Counted from the stretch's first letter, positions 25,528 through 34,723 are shown. The stretch is DNA of 64,000 bases from Rhodopirellula sp. (GCA_012728855.1 JAAYEH010000179.1:33954-97953), one strand, 5' to 3'. Program-made: numbers and translations. The notes: generated by a model not told the origin, from the sequence alone.

Positions 25528-25716
25528 TTCTCTGGTCCGATCCTTCAGGCAACCTTGACTCACCAGACACAGTTCAGGGGAACATTTCAGGATCGTCCAT
25601 GCTCGCAACCGCGGGACGGTCGCTTTCTCGAAAAACATGGTCGATCGGGCGGGGGCTCATAGCAAGTAAAGGCGGCCGGCGCCGCGGAGCACGTCCACAT
25701 CGATGAGGACATCGAA

Positions 25717-25777
25717 GAGACGCGAAAGACACAGAGAGGCGAAATCGAATGACTGCTCTCAGTGTCTTTCGCGTCTC
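25717..25777. repeat. Perfect 16-bp inverted repeat
   Basis: Arms gagacgcgaaagacac (25717-25732) and gtgtctttcgcgtctc (25762-25777) are exact complements with a 29-base loop. It may act as the terminator region downstream of the hydrogenase operon (which ends at 25872 on the minus strand) or be another dispersed hairpin; there is no T-run. Confidence 0.65.
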
Positions 25778-25871
25778 TGCGGTGCATGTCCGTGTTCTCC
25801 CATGAATAGGGCGCCGCCGGGCCATGCATTCGACAGCGACAATTCCTCCAATGACTTGTGAAATCGCCGCG

Positions 25872-27803
25872 CTAAGCGATGTACTTGCCTCGCGCCGTGT
25901 AGTGCGTGTGCAGGAGCTTGTGGCTCTTCGGTCCGCAAGGACCGTCGCTGAGGAAGCGGCGGTAGAGTTCGACAACCGCGGGGTTCTCGTGCGACTTGCG
26001 GATCGAGTAGGCGCGGTCTTCCGCGTAGATCGCCTTGGCGCGGGCGGCGCGGATTTCGGGGCTGGTCGGCGTCGGCTGGCCGCCGCCGCCGAGGCAGCCG
26101 CCGGGACAGGCCATGAACTCGATGAAATGACACTGGCTGAACCGCCCGCCCGCCTTGATGTTCTCCATCACCTTCATCGCGTTCGCCGTACCGTGGCAAA
26201 CGCCTACTTTGAGCGTGGCGCCTTTGAGCCAGTCCCAGCTTGAAAAGAGGTGCCCGACGAGTTGCGGCACGGGCCCAACTTCGGTGATCGGCAGTTCCGC
26301 GTAACGGACCCCGTCGAAACCGCGGACCGGCATCACTTCCGCATGTTCGTAGAGATCCTCCACCTTGTGCCCGCTGACCAGTTCGAGCACGGTGCGGATC
26401 GCCGCTTCCATCACCCCGCCGGTCGCCCCGAAGATCACGCCCGACCCGGTGGCCGTGCCGAAGGGGTCGTCGAAATCCGACTTGGGCATCCGGGGCAGAT
26501 CGACTCCCGCCTCGCGGATCATCTTAGCCAACTCGCGCGTGGTGAGGCCGTAGTCGATGTCCTTGTAGCCGCTGGCGCACATCTCCGGGCGGTTGCACTC
26601 GAACTTCTTGGCCGAGCAGGGCATCAAGGCGACCGTGACGATATCGTGCGGGTCGAGCCGGTTCACTTCGGCGTAGTACGTCTTCAACAGCGCCCCGAAC
26701 ATCTGCTGCGGACTCTTCGCCGAGGAAAGGTGGCTAAGATATTCGGGATAGAAATGCTCGGCATACTTGATCCAGCCCGGCGAGCAACTGGTAAACTGCG
26801 GCAGGGCCACGGATGGGTCGCCTTCGACCAGCGCCCGTTTCAGACGCAAGAGCAATTCCGTTCCTTCTTCGATGATCGTCAAGTCGGCGGCGAAATTGGT
26901 GTCGAAGACCTTGTCGAACCCGCAGCGGCGCAGCGCCGTGTTCAGTTGGAACGTGAGGGCATGTCCCGGATCGAGGCCGAAACACTCGCCGATGGCCGCC
27001 CGCGGGCTGGGGGCCGTTTGGATCACGACGTGCTTGGAAGCGTTGTCGATGGCGGACCAGACTTCGTCGGTCGGGTCATTGGCGCGCAGTGCGCCGGTGG
27101 GACAGCGGTTGATGCACTGGCCGCAATTGATGCAGACGACGTCGGCCAGCGGTTTGTCGAGGAAGGTGGAAACCTTCGTGCGGTTTCCCCGGTCGATCGC
27201 CTCCAACACGCCCACTTCCTGCAGGTCGATGCAGGTGCGGATGCAGCGTCGGCAGAGGACGCACTTATTCATATCGCGGACGACCGAGTGGCTCGAGGCG
27301 TCGATCTCGTACCGCGGCTTGGCAAGCCGCCCGAAGCGGAAGAAATCGACGCCGTACTCCATCGCCAGCGCCTGCAACTCGCAGCCGACGTTGCGGCTGC
27401 ACGTGTAGCACTCCCCGTAGTGCTCCGAAAGCAGCAGGTCGATAATGTGTCGCCTTGCGCGGCGGACGTGCGGCGAATGGGTGTTGACCTCGATCGGCAC
27501 GGTGATCGGATAGCTGCACGCCGCCTGCAGGGTCCGCTGGCCGACCACCTCGACAACGCAAACGCGGCAAACGCCCGCCAGGCACAGATCCTCGTGGTAG
27601 CAGAGCGTCGGAATGCGGATGCCCAACGTCCGCGCCGCTTCCAGGATCGTCGTGCCCAACGGAACCTCGACAGGGTTGCCGTCGATAGCCACGGCCACGG
27701 TTTCGCCGCGGTTCTTGGCCTGCTGGATCGCCTCGATCGTGCGAACCGTCTGGCTCTTCGGCGCCCTGACTCTCGGCCGGGCATCGATCAGGTCGTCGTT
27801 CAT
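25872..27803 (-). CDS. hydA: [FeFe]-hydrogenase catalytic subunit (NADH-linked, HydA-like)
   Basis: A 643-residue [FeFe]-hydrogenase. Domain order: 2Fe-2S ferredoxin (CYHEDLCLAGVCRVC, residues 68-82), His-Cys3 4Fe-4S site (HYGECYTCSRNVGC), two 4Fe-4S clusters (CVLCRRCIRTC; CINCGQCINRC), then the H-cluster domain with TSCSPGW, MPCSAKKFE and the ACPGGCLGGGGQP motif. All H-cluster cysteines are present. It oxidises or produces H2 with NAD(H) and possibly ferredoxin through the two upstream subunits. The ATG used follows AAAGGAGC. The H-cluster maturases HydE, HydF and HydG are not in the window. Confidence 0.94.
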   Translation of the reverse strand: MNDDLIDARPRVRAPKSQTVRTIEAIQQAKNRGETVAVAIDGNPVEVPLGTTILEAARTLGIRIPTLCYHEDLCLAGVCRVCVVEVVGQRTLQAACSYPITVPIEVNTHSPHVRRARRHIIDLLLSEHYGECYTCSRNVGCELQALAMEYGVDFFRFGRLAKPRYEIDASSHSVVRDMNKCVLCRRCIRTCIDLQEVGVLEAIDRGNRTKVSTFLDKPLADVVCINCGQCINRCPTGALRANDPTDEVWSAIDNASKHVVIQTAPSPRAAIGECFGLDPGHALTFQLNTALRRCGFDKVFDTNFAADLTIIEEGTELLLRLKRALVEGDPSVALPQFTSCSPGWIKYAEHFYPEYLSHLSSAKSPQQMFGALLKTYYAEVNRLDPHDIVTVALMPCSAKKFECNRPEMCASGYKDIDYGLTTRELAKMIREAGVDLPRMPKSDFDDPFGTATGSGVIFGATGGVMEAAIRTVLELVSGHKVEDLYEHAEVMPVRGFDGVRYAELPITEVGPVPQLVGHLFSSWDWLKGATLKVGVCHGTANAMKVMENIKAGGRFSQCHFIEFMACPGGCLGGGGQPTPTSPEIRAARAKAIYAEDRAYSIRKSHENPAVVELYRRFLSDGPCGPKSHKLLHTHYTARGKYIA

Positions 27804-27927
27804 GGTCGGCTCCTTTGATGCCCTCACAAAACGGGGATAGACGCCCTCGCCTTGCTTCGTCTTGTTTTCCGGGATTTCTGACAATAGCCGGGAACCGGTC
27901 GCCGTCTTGTTAGGGATTCTTGGTCTA

Positions 27928-29121
27928 TTACCGGCCGGCTCCGATACGGCCCAGGATCTCGTCGCGGAAGTCGCGAGCGATGGAAAGGAATGCGTTGGGG
28001 GCGGACTGCCCCAGCCCGCACTTGGAAGCCAGCCGCATCGTCTCGCCGAGCGAACAAAGCTCTTTCAGATAGCTCATCGAGCAGACGCCCCGCTGGAGCA
28101 TCTGAATGCCTTCCAAAAGCTTGGGAACGCCCTCACGGCAAGGCGTACACTGCCCGCACGACTCATCGACGAAGAACTCCAGGAAATTGCGGGCGACCTC
28201 GAGCATATCGCGCGTGGGGCCGAAGATGATGATCGAGCCGCCGGTCGGCGCGTCCTCGTAAGCGATCGTGCGGTGGAATTGCGAGGCCCCCACGCACTGC
28301 CCCGAAGCCCCACCCACCTGGACCGCCTTCGCCCCGACTCCGCCGACCTCCTCGAGCAACTCGGCCACGGTGATTCCCATCGGAAACTCGTACACTCCCG
28401 GGCGCCCGCAGTCGCCGGAGACGCTGAAAAGCTTGTGACCTGTCGATTTTGCGGTGCCGTAGCTCTTGAACCACTCGGGCCCGCGCTGGAGGATGCACAC
28501 GACCCAAGCGAAAGTCTCCACGTTGTTAACGATGGTGGGATGGCCGAGATAGCCGGTGTCGATCGGAAAGGGCGGACGGTTGCGCGGCTCTCCGCGGTGT
28601 CCCTCCAGGGATTCGATCAGGGCGGTCTCCTCGCCGCAGACGTAGGAACCGGAGCCCATGTGGATCTCGATGTCGAAGTCGAATCCGCGTTTGCCGCCGA
28701 CGGATTTCCCCAGCAGATTCTCCTCGCGCCGTCGCTGGAGCACGCTTTCAAGGTGCCGGCGGAGATAAGAGTATTCCGCACGAAGGTAGACGATTCCTTG
28801 GCGAGCGCCGATGACCCTGGCGGCGATCGTCATTCCCTCGAACACCAGATCGGCGAATTCGGAGAGGATGACGCGATCCTTAAACGTGCCCGGCTCGCCT
28901 TCGTCCGCATTGCAGACGACGTATTTCTCTTCGTCTTCGGTTTCCGCCGCCAGTTTCCATTTCATACTGGTGGGAAACCCCGCGCCGCCGCGGCCCCGCA
29001 GGCCGGACGCGGCGATGGCGTCGAGTACGTCGGCCGGATTCTCCGCCAGGGCCCTGGCCAGGCCAACACCCGGCTCGACCGTTGTGAATGTCAACTCGCC
29101 GGTCGTTGTGGTGGTGGTCAA
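27928..29121 (-). CDS. hydB: NADH-binding hydrogenase subunit, NuoF/HydB-like
   Basis: A 397-residue flavoprotein. FMN/NADH site GLRGRGGAGFPTSMKWKLA is followed by VVCNADEGEPGTFKDR, the SLBB domain, and a 4Fe-4S ligand set ESCGQCTPCREG. It is shorter than Thermotoga HydB: the N-terminal 2Fe-2S thioredoxin-like domain and C-terminal ferredoxin domain are absent. A TTG start is preferred because GGAG precedes it and it lies 2 bp after the hydC stop. A longer in-frame reading would run back through hydC. Confidence 0.9.
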   Translation of the reverse strand: MTTTTTTGELTFTTVEPGVGLARALAENPADVLDAIAASGLRGRGGAGFPTSMKWKLAAETEDEEKYVVCNADEGEPGTFKDRVILSEFADLVFEGMTIAARVIGARQGIVYLRAEYSYLRRHLESVLQRRREENLLGKSVGGKRGFDFDIEIHMGSGSYVCGEETALIESLEGHRGEPRNRPPFPIDTGYLGHPTIVNNVETFAWVVCILQRGPEWFKSYGTAKSTGHKLFSVSGDCGRPGVYEFPMGITVAELLEEVGGVGAKAVQVGGASGQCVGASQFHRTIAYEDAPTGGSIIIFGPTRDMLEVARNFLEFFVDESCGQCTPCREGVPKLLEGIQMLQRGVCSMSYLKELCSLGETMRLASKCGLGQSAPNAFLSIARDFRDEILGRIGAGR

Positions 29122-29123
29122 GA

Positions 29124-29639
29124 TTATCGCTCCTTGGCTCCAGCCACGGCGTGCATTCCAAACGTCTGCCGGCATTCTTCCAGAATCAGGTGGATCCGCT
29201 CGGGAGTGACACGAGTGAAGATCTGATCGTTCACCAGCAGGGCCGGCCCCTGGTCGCACATACCGAGGCAATTCGCCCATTGGAGCGTGAACTTGCCGTC
29301 CGGCGTTGTTTCGCCGAAGGCGATCCCCAGGTCGTTTTGCAGTTGGCGGGCGACGAGATCCTTGCCGGCCATCTCGCAGGTGATCGTGCGGCAGAGCCGG
29401 ATCACGAACTGTCCGCGCGGATTCTCGTCGAGGAAACTGTAGAAGGAAACGACGCTCTGGACTTCGACCGGGTGGAGATCGAGCAAATCGGCGATGATTT
29501 GCATGCAGTAGGCGGAGATGCGGAAATGCCGCCGTTGCACCTCCTGGAGAATCGGCATCAGCGAACTCCGCTGTCGGCCGAACTGATCCGCCAAAGCGAC
29601 CAGTTCCTCGCGGAGCCGCTCACGTTCGGTGACAAGCAT
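29124..29639 (-). CDS. hydC: 2Fe-2S hydrogenase subunit, NuoE/HydC-like
   Basis: A 171-residue thioredoxin-like ferredoxin subunit. Cluster ligands appear as CRTITCEMAG (CX4C) and CLGMCDQGP (CX3C). The helical N-terminal domain carries RRHFRISAYCMQIIADLLDL. AAAGGAGG before the ATG supports this start. It is first in the minus-strand hydCBA operon, which would feed electrons between NADH and the HydA H-cluster. Confidence 0.92.
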   Translation of the reverse strand: MLVTERERLREELVALADQFGRQRSSLMPILQEVQRRHFRISAYCMQIIADLLDLHPVEVQSVVSFYSFLDENPRGQFVIRLCRTITCEMAGKDLVARQLQNDLGIAFGETTPDGKFTLQWANCLGMCDQGPALLVNDQIFTRVTPERIHLILEECRQTFGMHAVAGAKER

Positions 29640-29664
29640 CGGTTCCCTCCTTTCGCCGGAGCGA

Positions 29665-29979
29665 ATGTTGGATACCATATTCCTTCGGCAAGTGCAAGCG
29701 GCGGCAGGGCTGGACCCTTGGGCAGACCTGCCGCGGCTGAAATCGCTGGGCCTGGACGATACCACGGTGACTGACGCGCGATCAGGCGAGTTCAAGCACC
29801 CCAGCAATCTCCAGTTCCCCCATCTCGGCCGCATTGAGATTGCCGATGGCGGTTTGGAGGACTTCTACGGCTTGAAGGGGCTGAAGGAACTGAACGCCCA
29901 CCAGTGCAAGGGCGTTGGGAGGCTGCAAAACGCATTGCCGAGCGGCACCATCATCAAGACGGGTACGTTCGAAGCTTAG
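29665..29979 (+). pseudogene. Leucine-rich-repeat protein fragment
   Basis: A plus-strand open frame includes LPRLKSLGLDDTTVTDA, GLKGLKELNAHQCKGVGRLQ and NALPSGTIIKTG. The spacing and the closing ALPxxxIIK are those of the C-terminal repeats of planctomycete LRR proteins (LxxLxxLxLxxTxVTDAGL). Only about two degenerate repeats remain, and the frame overlaps the hydC promoter region and the tail of the next gene. Read as debris. Confidence 0.5.
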
Positions 29980-30257
29980 ATCGCCTGGTAAAGCCAGCTA
30001 TCGACGCGTCGCTCGATTTCGCCCAACTGATCGCGGTCGGTCTCGCTGATCCGGCCGTGCTGTTGGACATCGGTGACAATGTCTTCGAGCTTGGAGAGCA
30101 TCTCTTGATGCCCAAAATTGGCTCGATGGTAATCGTAGCGATACCAGCAGATAAGCTGAATCGCTTCATGGCAGTCGTCGAGAAACCGCCGAACTTCACA
30201 GTCCTTGCACTTCTGCTCTTCGCGGTTATCGCAGTTTTTGCATCGGAAATGCCACAT
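29976..30257 (-). CDS. Small zinc-ribbon protein, uncharacterised
   Basis: A 93-residue protein beginning MWHFRCKNCDNREEQKCKDC, a CX2C...CX2C zinc-ribbon, followed by a helical domain (ISETDRDQLGEIERRVDSW). AAGGAGG precedes the ATG at good distance, so it is a real gene. A hairpin (30274-30297) lies just upstream of the start. No function recognised. It is close to the hydrogenase operon on the same strand but separated by more than 300 bp. Confidence 0.72.
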   Translation of the reverse strand: MWHFRCKNCDNREEQKCKDCEVRRFLDDCHEAIQLICWYRYDYHRANFGHQEMLSKLEDIVTDVQQHGRISETDRDQLGEIERRVDSWLYQAI

Positions 30258-30693
30258 ATCCGGCCTCCTTGTCCGGTCCGCAGTCGTTGGCGGACCGACC
30301 GGTCCGTACAGACCCAAGACATGCATCCCTAGCCGTCGAGCTGCTGACCGGCAGCCGAGCGACTAACTCCCTTATAAGCATAGCACACCACGACGTCAAT
30401 ACCCCCGGGAAGTTTGTCCTCGGAATTCCGCGGCGCCGCGGCGGGATTGCGCGATTGACAAGACCCGGCGGCTTGGCGCGGCCTGGTTTTTCAAACCGAA
30501 CTCGTTGACGAATGCGAGGTTGGGATCTCAATTTCGACGGTTTCCTGTGAACGGCACGACCGTTGCTAAAGGGGCGACTGCGTTAGCAGGTGTGAATCGT
30601 AGCCGAGTTCGAGAGATTCGGCCTTTTCGGCCTCTGCTCGGGCTCGGATGAGTTCGGCGCCATGCTTCGGCGCCGTGCAGGGGGAGAAAAGCA
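30258..30693. other. 436-bp intergenic region between divergent genes
   Basis: No gene seen. It contains an 8-bp hairpin cggtccgc / gcggaccg (30274-30297) near the small minus-strand gene and must hold the promoter for the Hdr-like gene, but no convincing -35/-10 pair was found. Confidence 0.55.
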
Positions 30694-31902
30694 ATGATCA
30701 CGCTCACGGGCGGCCAGGGCACGGATTGGCTGAAGCAGTTGGCGGCAAGCGGCGAGGGAGAATCGCCGCTGGGGTGTATGCAATGCGGCTTGTGCGCGGC
30801 AAGCTGCCCACTGGGCGACGCCATGGAGTATCCGCCACGGTCGCTCATCCTACGGGCAAGTTCGGGACAACTGGAGAGAATCCTGGCGAGCCCCTCTCTG
30901 TGGTTGTGCGTCTCCTGCTACACCTGCTCGAAGCGTTGCCCTCGCGGCATCGAACTGAGCGACGGACTGTGGCCGGCGTTGCGGGATCGGGCGATGCAGG
31001 AGGGCTTTCAGCCGCCGGCGGAGCTGCAGGAGACTTTCCAGAACGTTTTCAAGTACGGCAACACGTTGGGCAAGTCGCCGCGACAGCGTCTCGATTGGGC
31101 CAAGGACTTGGAAGTGCGGGTTCTGGATCTATCGAAGGAGCCGCGGCCGGTTGAGGTACTCTGGCTGGTCGGTTGTTATCCGTCGTATTACCCGCGAAAC
31201 CAGGTCGTGACACGCGCGTTCGCCCGCATTCTGACGGAGCTGGGTGTCACTTGGGGCGTGCTCGGCGCGAAAGAAAAGGCGATTGGCGAGTGCGACCGGA
31301 TGTTCGGCGAAGAAGGGCTGTTCGAGTCGCTGGTGGAGGAGAACCGCAAACTGCTGGACCGGCAGGAGTTTGAGAAGATCGTCGTCCTCGATCCCCATGC
31401 TTTTCGCGCGCTGCAGAATTTCTATCCGCGCTTCGGGGCTTGGTATCCGGTCGAACACTATACGACGTTTTTGGCGGAACGGATGGGCCAACTCCAGCCG
31501 CTGGTGGTCAAGCCGGTCGAGGCGCGGGTTAACTACCACGACAACTGCTGCGCCGGCCGGCGTTGCGGCTGTTATGATCTGCCGCGGTCGCTTCTCGGTC
31601 TGATTCCGGGGCTGACGACGGTGGAGATGTCGCGCAATCGCGACAACGCCCTGTGTTGCGGCGGCGGCGGCATGTGGCTCGACGCGCACATCGTGGCCCA
31701 TGGCGGCCGCCGCCTTTCGGACGAGCGGGTGCGGCAGGCGGCGGAAACCGGCGCTGACACGCTGGCGGTGTCGTGCCCCTATGAGCTGTCGCGGTTTGAA
31801 GACGCGGCCAAAGTCGCCGGCCTGGAGGAGCGGCTGAAGGTTCGCGACATCATCGAGTTGTTGGCCGAATCGATGGACCTGGGTGAAAGGAGCGTCGTAT
31901 GA
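30694..31902 (+). CDS. HdrC/HdrB-like fused iron-sulfur protein (CCG domains)
   Basis: A 402-residue fusion of a heterodisulfide-reductase C-type ferredoxin domain (CMQCGLCAASCPLG at about 27-40; CVSCYTCSKRCPRGIE at about 71-86) and a B-type region with CCG elements. The second CCG-like element is well kept (NCCAGRRCGCYD ... ALCCGGGGMW ... SCPYELSRF); the first one keeps only VGCYPSYYP. It probably passes electrons between a ferredoxin/flavoprotein and a thiol or other acceptor, linked to the hydrogenase and EtfB. The next gene starts within its stop codon (ATGA). Confidence 0.86.
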   Translation: MITLTGGQGTDWLKQLAASGEGESPLGCMQCGLCAASCPLGDAMEYPPRSLILRASSGQLERILASPSLWLCVSCYTCSKRCPRGIELSDGLWPALRDRAMQEGFQPPAELQETFQNVFKYGNTLGKSPRQRLDWAKDLEVRVLDLSKEPRPVEVLWLVGCYPSYYPRNQVVTRAFARILTELGVTWGVLGAKEKAIGECDRMFGEEGLFESLVEENRKLLDRQEFEKIVVLDPHAFRALQNFYPRFGAWYPVEHYTTFLAERMGQLQPLVVKPVEARVNYHDNCCAGRRCGCYDLPRSLLGLIPGLTTVEMSRNRDNALCCGGGGMWLDAHIVAHGGRRLSDERVRQAAETGADTLAVSCPYELSRFEDAAKVAGLEERLKVRDIIELLAESMDLGERSVV

Positions 31903-33029
31903 ACATCGCCGTTGTGGTCAGGCAGGTGCCGGACTTGATCGAACCGCTGGAGATCGACGACTCGGGTGCGGCACTGGATTTCAGTTCGGCGTCGTTCCTC
32001 GTCAATGAGTCCGACGATCATGCACTGGAGCAGGCGATTTTGCTGAAGGAAGCGGGCGGCGGGACCGTTACCGTCATTGCCCTGGACTACGGCGACGTCG
32101 ATAACACGCTCTACACGGCAGCAGCCAGCGGCACGATCATTCTGTCGCACGAAAGGCTGACGGCCGAGGGCGACGACCTTATCCGGCGCGCCCGCTTTGA
32201 GGTAATCCCCACGCCGGCTGCGCGGCCCACGCACGATCGTGAACGTTACGACGGCATGGTCGTCGCGGCCGCCGCCCCCGTGGTTGATGATCGACGCGAG
32301 ATGCTGGCCATCCTCTATGGCGGAGATTTGCTCAATCGCCGCTATGAGATTGTCGACGCGATCAAACAAGAGGTCTTTCCGAACGAGGTCTACAAAGGAG
32401 AAGATATCGGGACCGTTACGATCTTCCAGGGCGATCTGCGGATCTCGACGAACGTGACGATGGACGACGGTTCGCGAGCGGTCGGCACACGTCTGAGTTC
32501 TTCCGTGTGCGAGGCGGTCCTCGACCGTGGCGACCGTTGGGCGGCCCCGGCTATTGTCGTCAACGACTGGTACATCACCGCCTACGAGCCGATTCGCGAT
32601 CCCCAAGACAAGATCATCGGCGCCCTCTATGTGGGCCTTCTCCAAGCCCCTTTTACCCACCAGCGAAACGTGATCAGCGCGGTCCTTCTGACCACCGTGA
32701 TCGCGGCAACGCTCGCCAGTCTCGTGCTGCTGGTTCTGGCCAATGAACTGGTGCTCAGCCCGATCCGCAGTGTGGTTAAGATGGCCCAGAAAGTGATCAG
32801 CGGCGATCTGCTGACGAGCGAAATCGACGACTTGTCGAAGAAGCAGCCCATTCCGGCGGGACCGTTCCAGGTGGCAATCGAAAAGACCGAGCGCGATCTG
32901 CTGAGCCATGCCTTGGAGGCGGCCGGGGGGAACAAGACGGCCGCGGCCGCCGCTTTGGGAATGAGGCCAACTACCTTCCGCGACAAACTCACCAAGCACG
33001 GGCTGGGAAAAGCGCTGCAGGAATATTGA
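31899..33029 (+). pseudogene. Chimera: EtfB N-terminus + Cache sensor/TM/HAMP + Fis-type HTH
   Basis: One continuous 376-codon frame with three unrelated parts. Residues 1-79 are the start of electron-transfer flavoprotein beta (MNIAVVVRQVPDLIEPLEID...NESDDHALEQAI). Residues 80-300 are a Cache-type periplasmic sensor, including IFQGDLRISTNVTMDDGSRA and NDWYITAYEPI, then one membrane helix (257-285) and part of a HAMP. Residues 322-370 are an NtrC-type DNA-binding end (GNKTAAAAALGMRPTTFRDK). The sensor lacks its N-terminal membrane anchor and any kinase domain, and EtfB lacks most of its fold. Two in-frame deletion joints best explain it. A working fusion is unlikely. Confidence 0.75.
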
Positions 33030-33058
33030 CCCAATCTCCTGCCTACCGGCGCTGAATT

Positions 33059-33250
33059 CTATTTCTCAGTCGGAGACGAGGTGTCGGGCTGCGATCTCTC
33101 CTTCTTGCCGGCTGTGATGACATCCTTTTCTGAATCGAAAACGCCGTCCATCTGAAAGCTGAGGGGGCGCTGTTTGGCGTTTCGATACTCACAGGCTTCG
33201 GCTCCGAAACGCAGGATACCCAGCTTTCTCAACCAGTCGAATAGTTTCAT
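33059..33250 (-). CDS. Small conserved planctomycete-type protein (63 aa)
   Basis: A 63-residue product starting MKLFDWLRKLGILRFGAEAC and including FQMDGVFDSEKDVI, ending in a Ser/Thr/Lys-rich tail. It looks like a short conserved planctomycete protein of unknown role (MxLFxWLRKLGILRFGA...MDGVFDSxxD). Its start lies inside the frame of the truncated creatininase upstream, so the two overlap by about 60 bases, probably because a deletion brought them together. Confidence 0.6.
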   Translation of the reverse strand: MKLFDWLRKLGILRFGAEACEYRNAKQRPLSFQMDGVFDSEKDVITAGKKERSQPDTSSPTEK

Positions 33251-33262
33251 GGCGATTGTCCG

Positions 33263-33551
33263 TCCCGTAGAAGAAGGTCGGCAGTTCCACGCCGCCTGTT
33301 TTTGCCGCCGTCCGTTCACAAAGGACATGGGCATTGATTCCATCGCAACAGACGGGCAAGTGCCACCCATGATGCTCGAACGTACCCAGCGGCAGGAACG
33401 CAACCGGCGTCTTTGCCACAACCGCCTCCAGTTCGTCGGGCGTCATCACTTCCATCCGACCGCTTGTTGGCGGCTGAACCTCATCGGCCCCGGCGGCTCC
33501 CATGAAAGCGAACCACAGAACATAGGCTACTCGCAACTCCGGCATCTTCAT
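33263..33551 (-). pseudogene. Creatininase-family amidohydrolase, N-terminal remnant
   Basis: A signal-like N-terminus (VAYVLWFAFMGAAGA) leads to MTPDELEAVVAKTPVAFLPL, then GTFEHHGWHLPVCCDGINAH and LPTFFYGT. This is the metal-binding first quarter of a creatininase-like protein (G-x-x-E-x-H-G-x-HLP). The homology then ends, and the frame runs into the next gene up to 33189. About 170 residues of the enzyme are gone. Confidence 0.72.
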
Positions 33552-33736
33552 CGCCGCAATTCTTTCGATCTAAGGCTCTGACCGTCTCCGGTCCAGTATA
33601 CTTCCCGGCCGCAGTTGATCCAGCCAAACGCACGGAGTCTACTAGGGCAACGTGCAGTGTAGCGGCTGATTGCCCCTCAGGATAGAGATTCGGCAAAAAA
33701 CCACACCGCAATGGTGACCAATCGAGGAGTGCTGTG

Positions 33737-34654
33737 ATGAAAGTGAAGCTGTCGATTCTCGTGGCAATGTTGCCGGCTGTTCTCACAACGGTGTCCTTGA
33801 ATGTCTCTGCGGCAGAGCCGGTCAAGAAGATGGAGCCGGCCGGGAAAATGACGCTCGGGCGTCCCATCGCGTTGGCCGATAGCGGCAAGAATATGATTCA
33901 CATTCTCGATTCCGACGGAAGCCTCCTGTGGCAGTATCCGGCGGTTAAACCTCGCGACGTCTGGGTTCTTCCCAACGGAAATGTCTTATTCACTCAGGGC
34001 ACGGGCGTCACCGAAGTTACACGGGAGCAGCAGATCGTCTGGCAATACTCGTTCCCGCAGACCAGCGAGATCCACGCCTGCCAGCCGCTGGCGGACGGGT
34101 CGGTCATGGTCGCCGAGTCGGGGCCTATGCGAGTCCTTGAGATCGACCGTCACGGCAAAATACTCAAAGAGGTCAAACTGCGATCGGCGGAAACGCACAA
34201 ACATCGTCAAATGCGATGTTGCCGCAGGCTCCCCAACGGTCATTACCTGGTCGGACAGTATTTTGACGGCGTGATCCGCCAATACGATGAAGAAGGAGCG
34301 ATTGTCGGCGACATCCGGCACTCCGACGCCCATGCGGGACTGCGGCTACCGAATGGCAATACGCTCTGTTCCTTCGGCGACGCGCATCGGCTTGTCGAGT
34401 TCGACTCCCTGGGAAAGGCCGTGTGGAGCGTCGAGGAGAACGACCTGCCGGGATGTCCGCTCCGATTTGTGGGACCGGCATGGCGGCTCGCCAACGGCAA
34501 CACGATCATCTGCAATTGGGCCGGGCACGGTTACGTGGGCAAACAGCCCCAACTGGTCGAAGTCACCGCCGAGAAGAAAGTGGTCGGCGAACTGTTCGAC
34601 TACGTCCGCTTCGGGACGATTTCCGGCTTCTTCGTTCTCGATTCAGTGCGATGA
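33737..34654 (+). CDS. Secreted beta-propeller-type protein
   Basis: A 305-residue exported protein with signal peptide (SILVAMLPAVLTTVSLNVSA). Repeats follow, of the type DSDGSLLWQYPAVKPRDVWV, LPNGNVLFTQGTGVTEVT, LPNGHYLVGQYFDG, LPNGNTLCSFGDAHRLVEFD and LANGNTIICNW. Each -LPNG-xxL- blade is typical of planctomycete PQQ-like or NHL-like propellers. GTG (33734) or ATG (33737) could start; GAGGAG spacing favours ATG. Ligand unknown. Confidence 0.8.
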   Translation: MKVKLSILVAMLPAVLTTVSLNVSAAEPVKKMEPAGKMTLGRPIALADSGKNMIHILDSDGSLLWQYPAVKPRDVWVLPNGNVLFTQGTGVTEVTREQQIVWQYSFPQTSEIHACQPLADGSVMVAESGPMRVLEIDRHGKILKEVKLRSAETHKHRQMRCCRRLPNGHYLVGQYFDGVIRQYDEEGAIVGDIRHSDAHAGLRLPNGNTLCSFGDAHRLVEFDSLGKAVWSVEENDLPGCPLRFVGPAWRLANGNTIICNWAGHGYVGKQPQLVEVTAEKKVVGELFDYVRFGTISGFFVLDSVR

Positions 34655-34723
34655 AGGAGATAATCGCATTGCCGCGTGGGCAATCCTTCAGGATAATGCG
34701 CAGCACCATTCCGGACCTTCGCA

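Larger units (their letters stand above)
25463..25871. other. 409-bp non-coding stretch with two inverted repeats
   Basis: No gene is supported. It contains the 25491-25527 hairpin and the 25717-25777 inverted repeat described separately. Open frames crossing it on the minus strand are spurious and have repeat-derived composition. Confidence 0.6.

Noticed and set aside
26250..27818. 522-codon plus-strand frame opposite the hydrogenase gene
   Set aside because: Composition (Arg, Ala, Asp, His) is that of an antisense shadow; hydA motifs fill the other strand.
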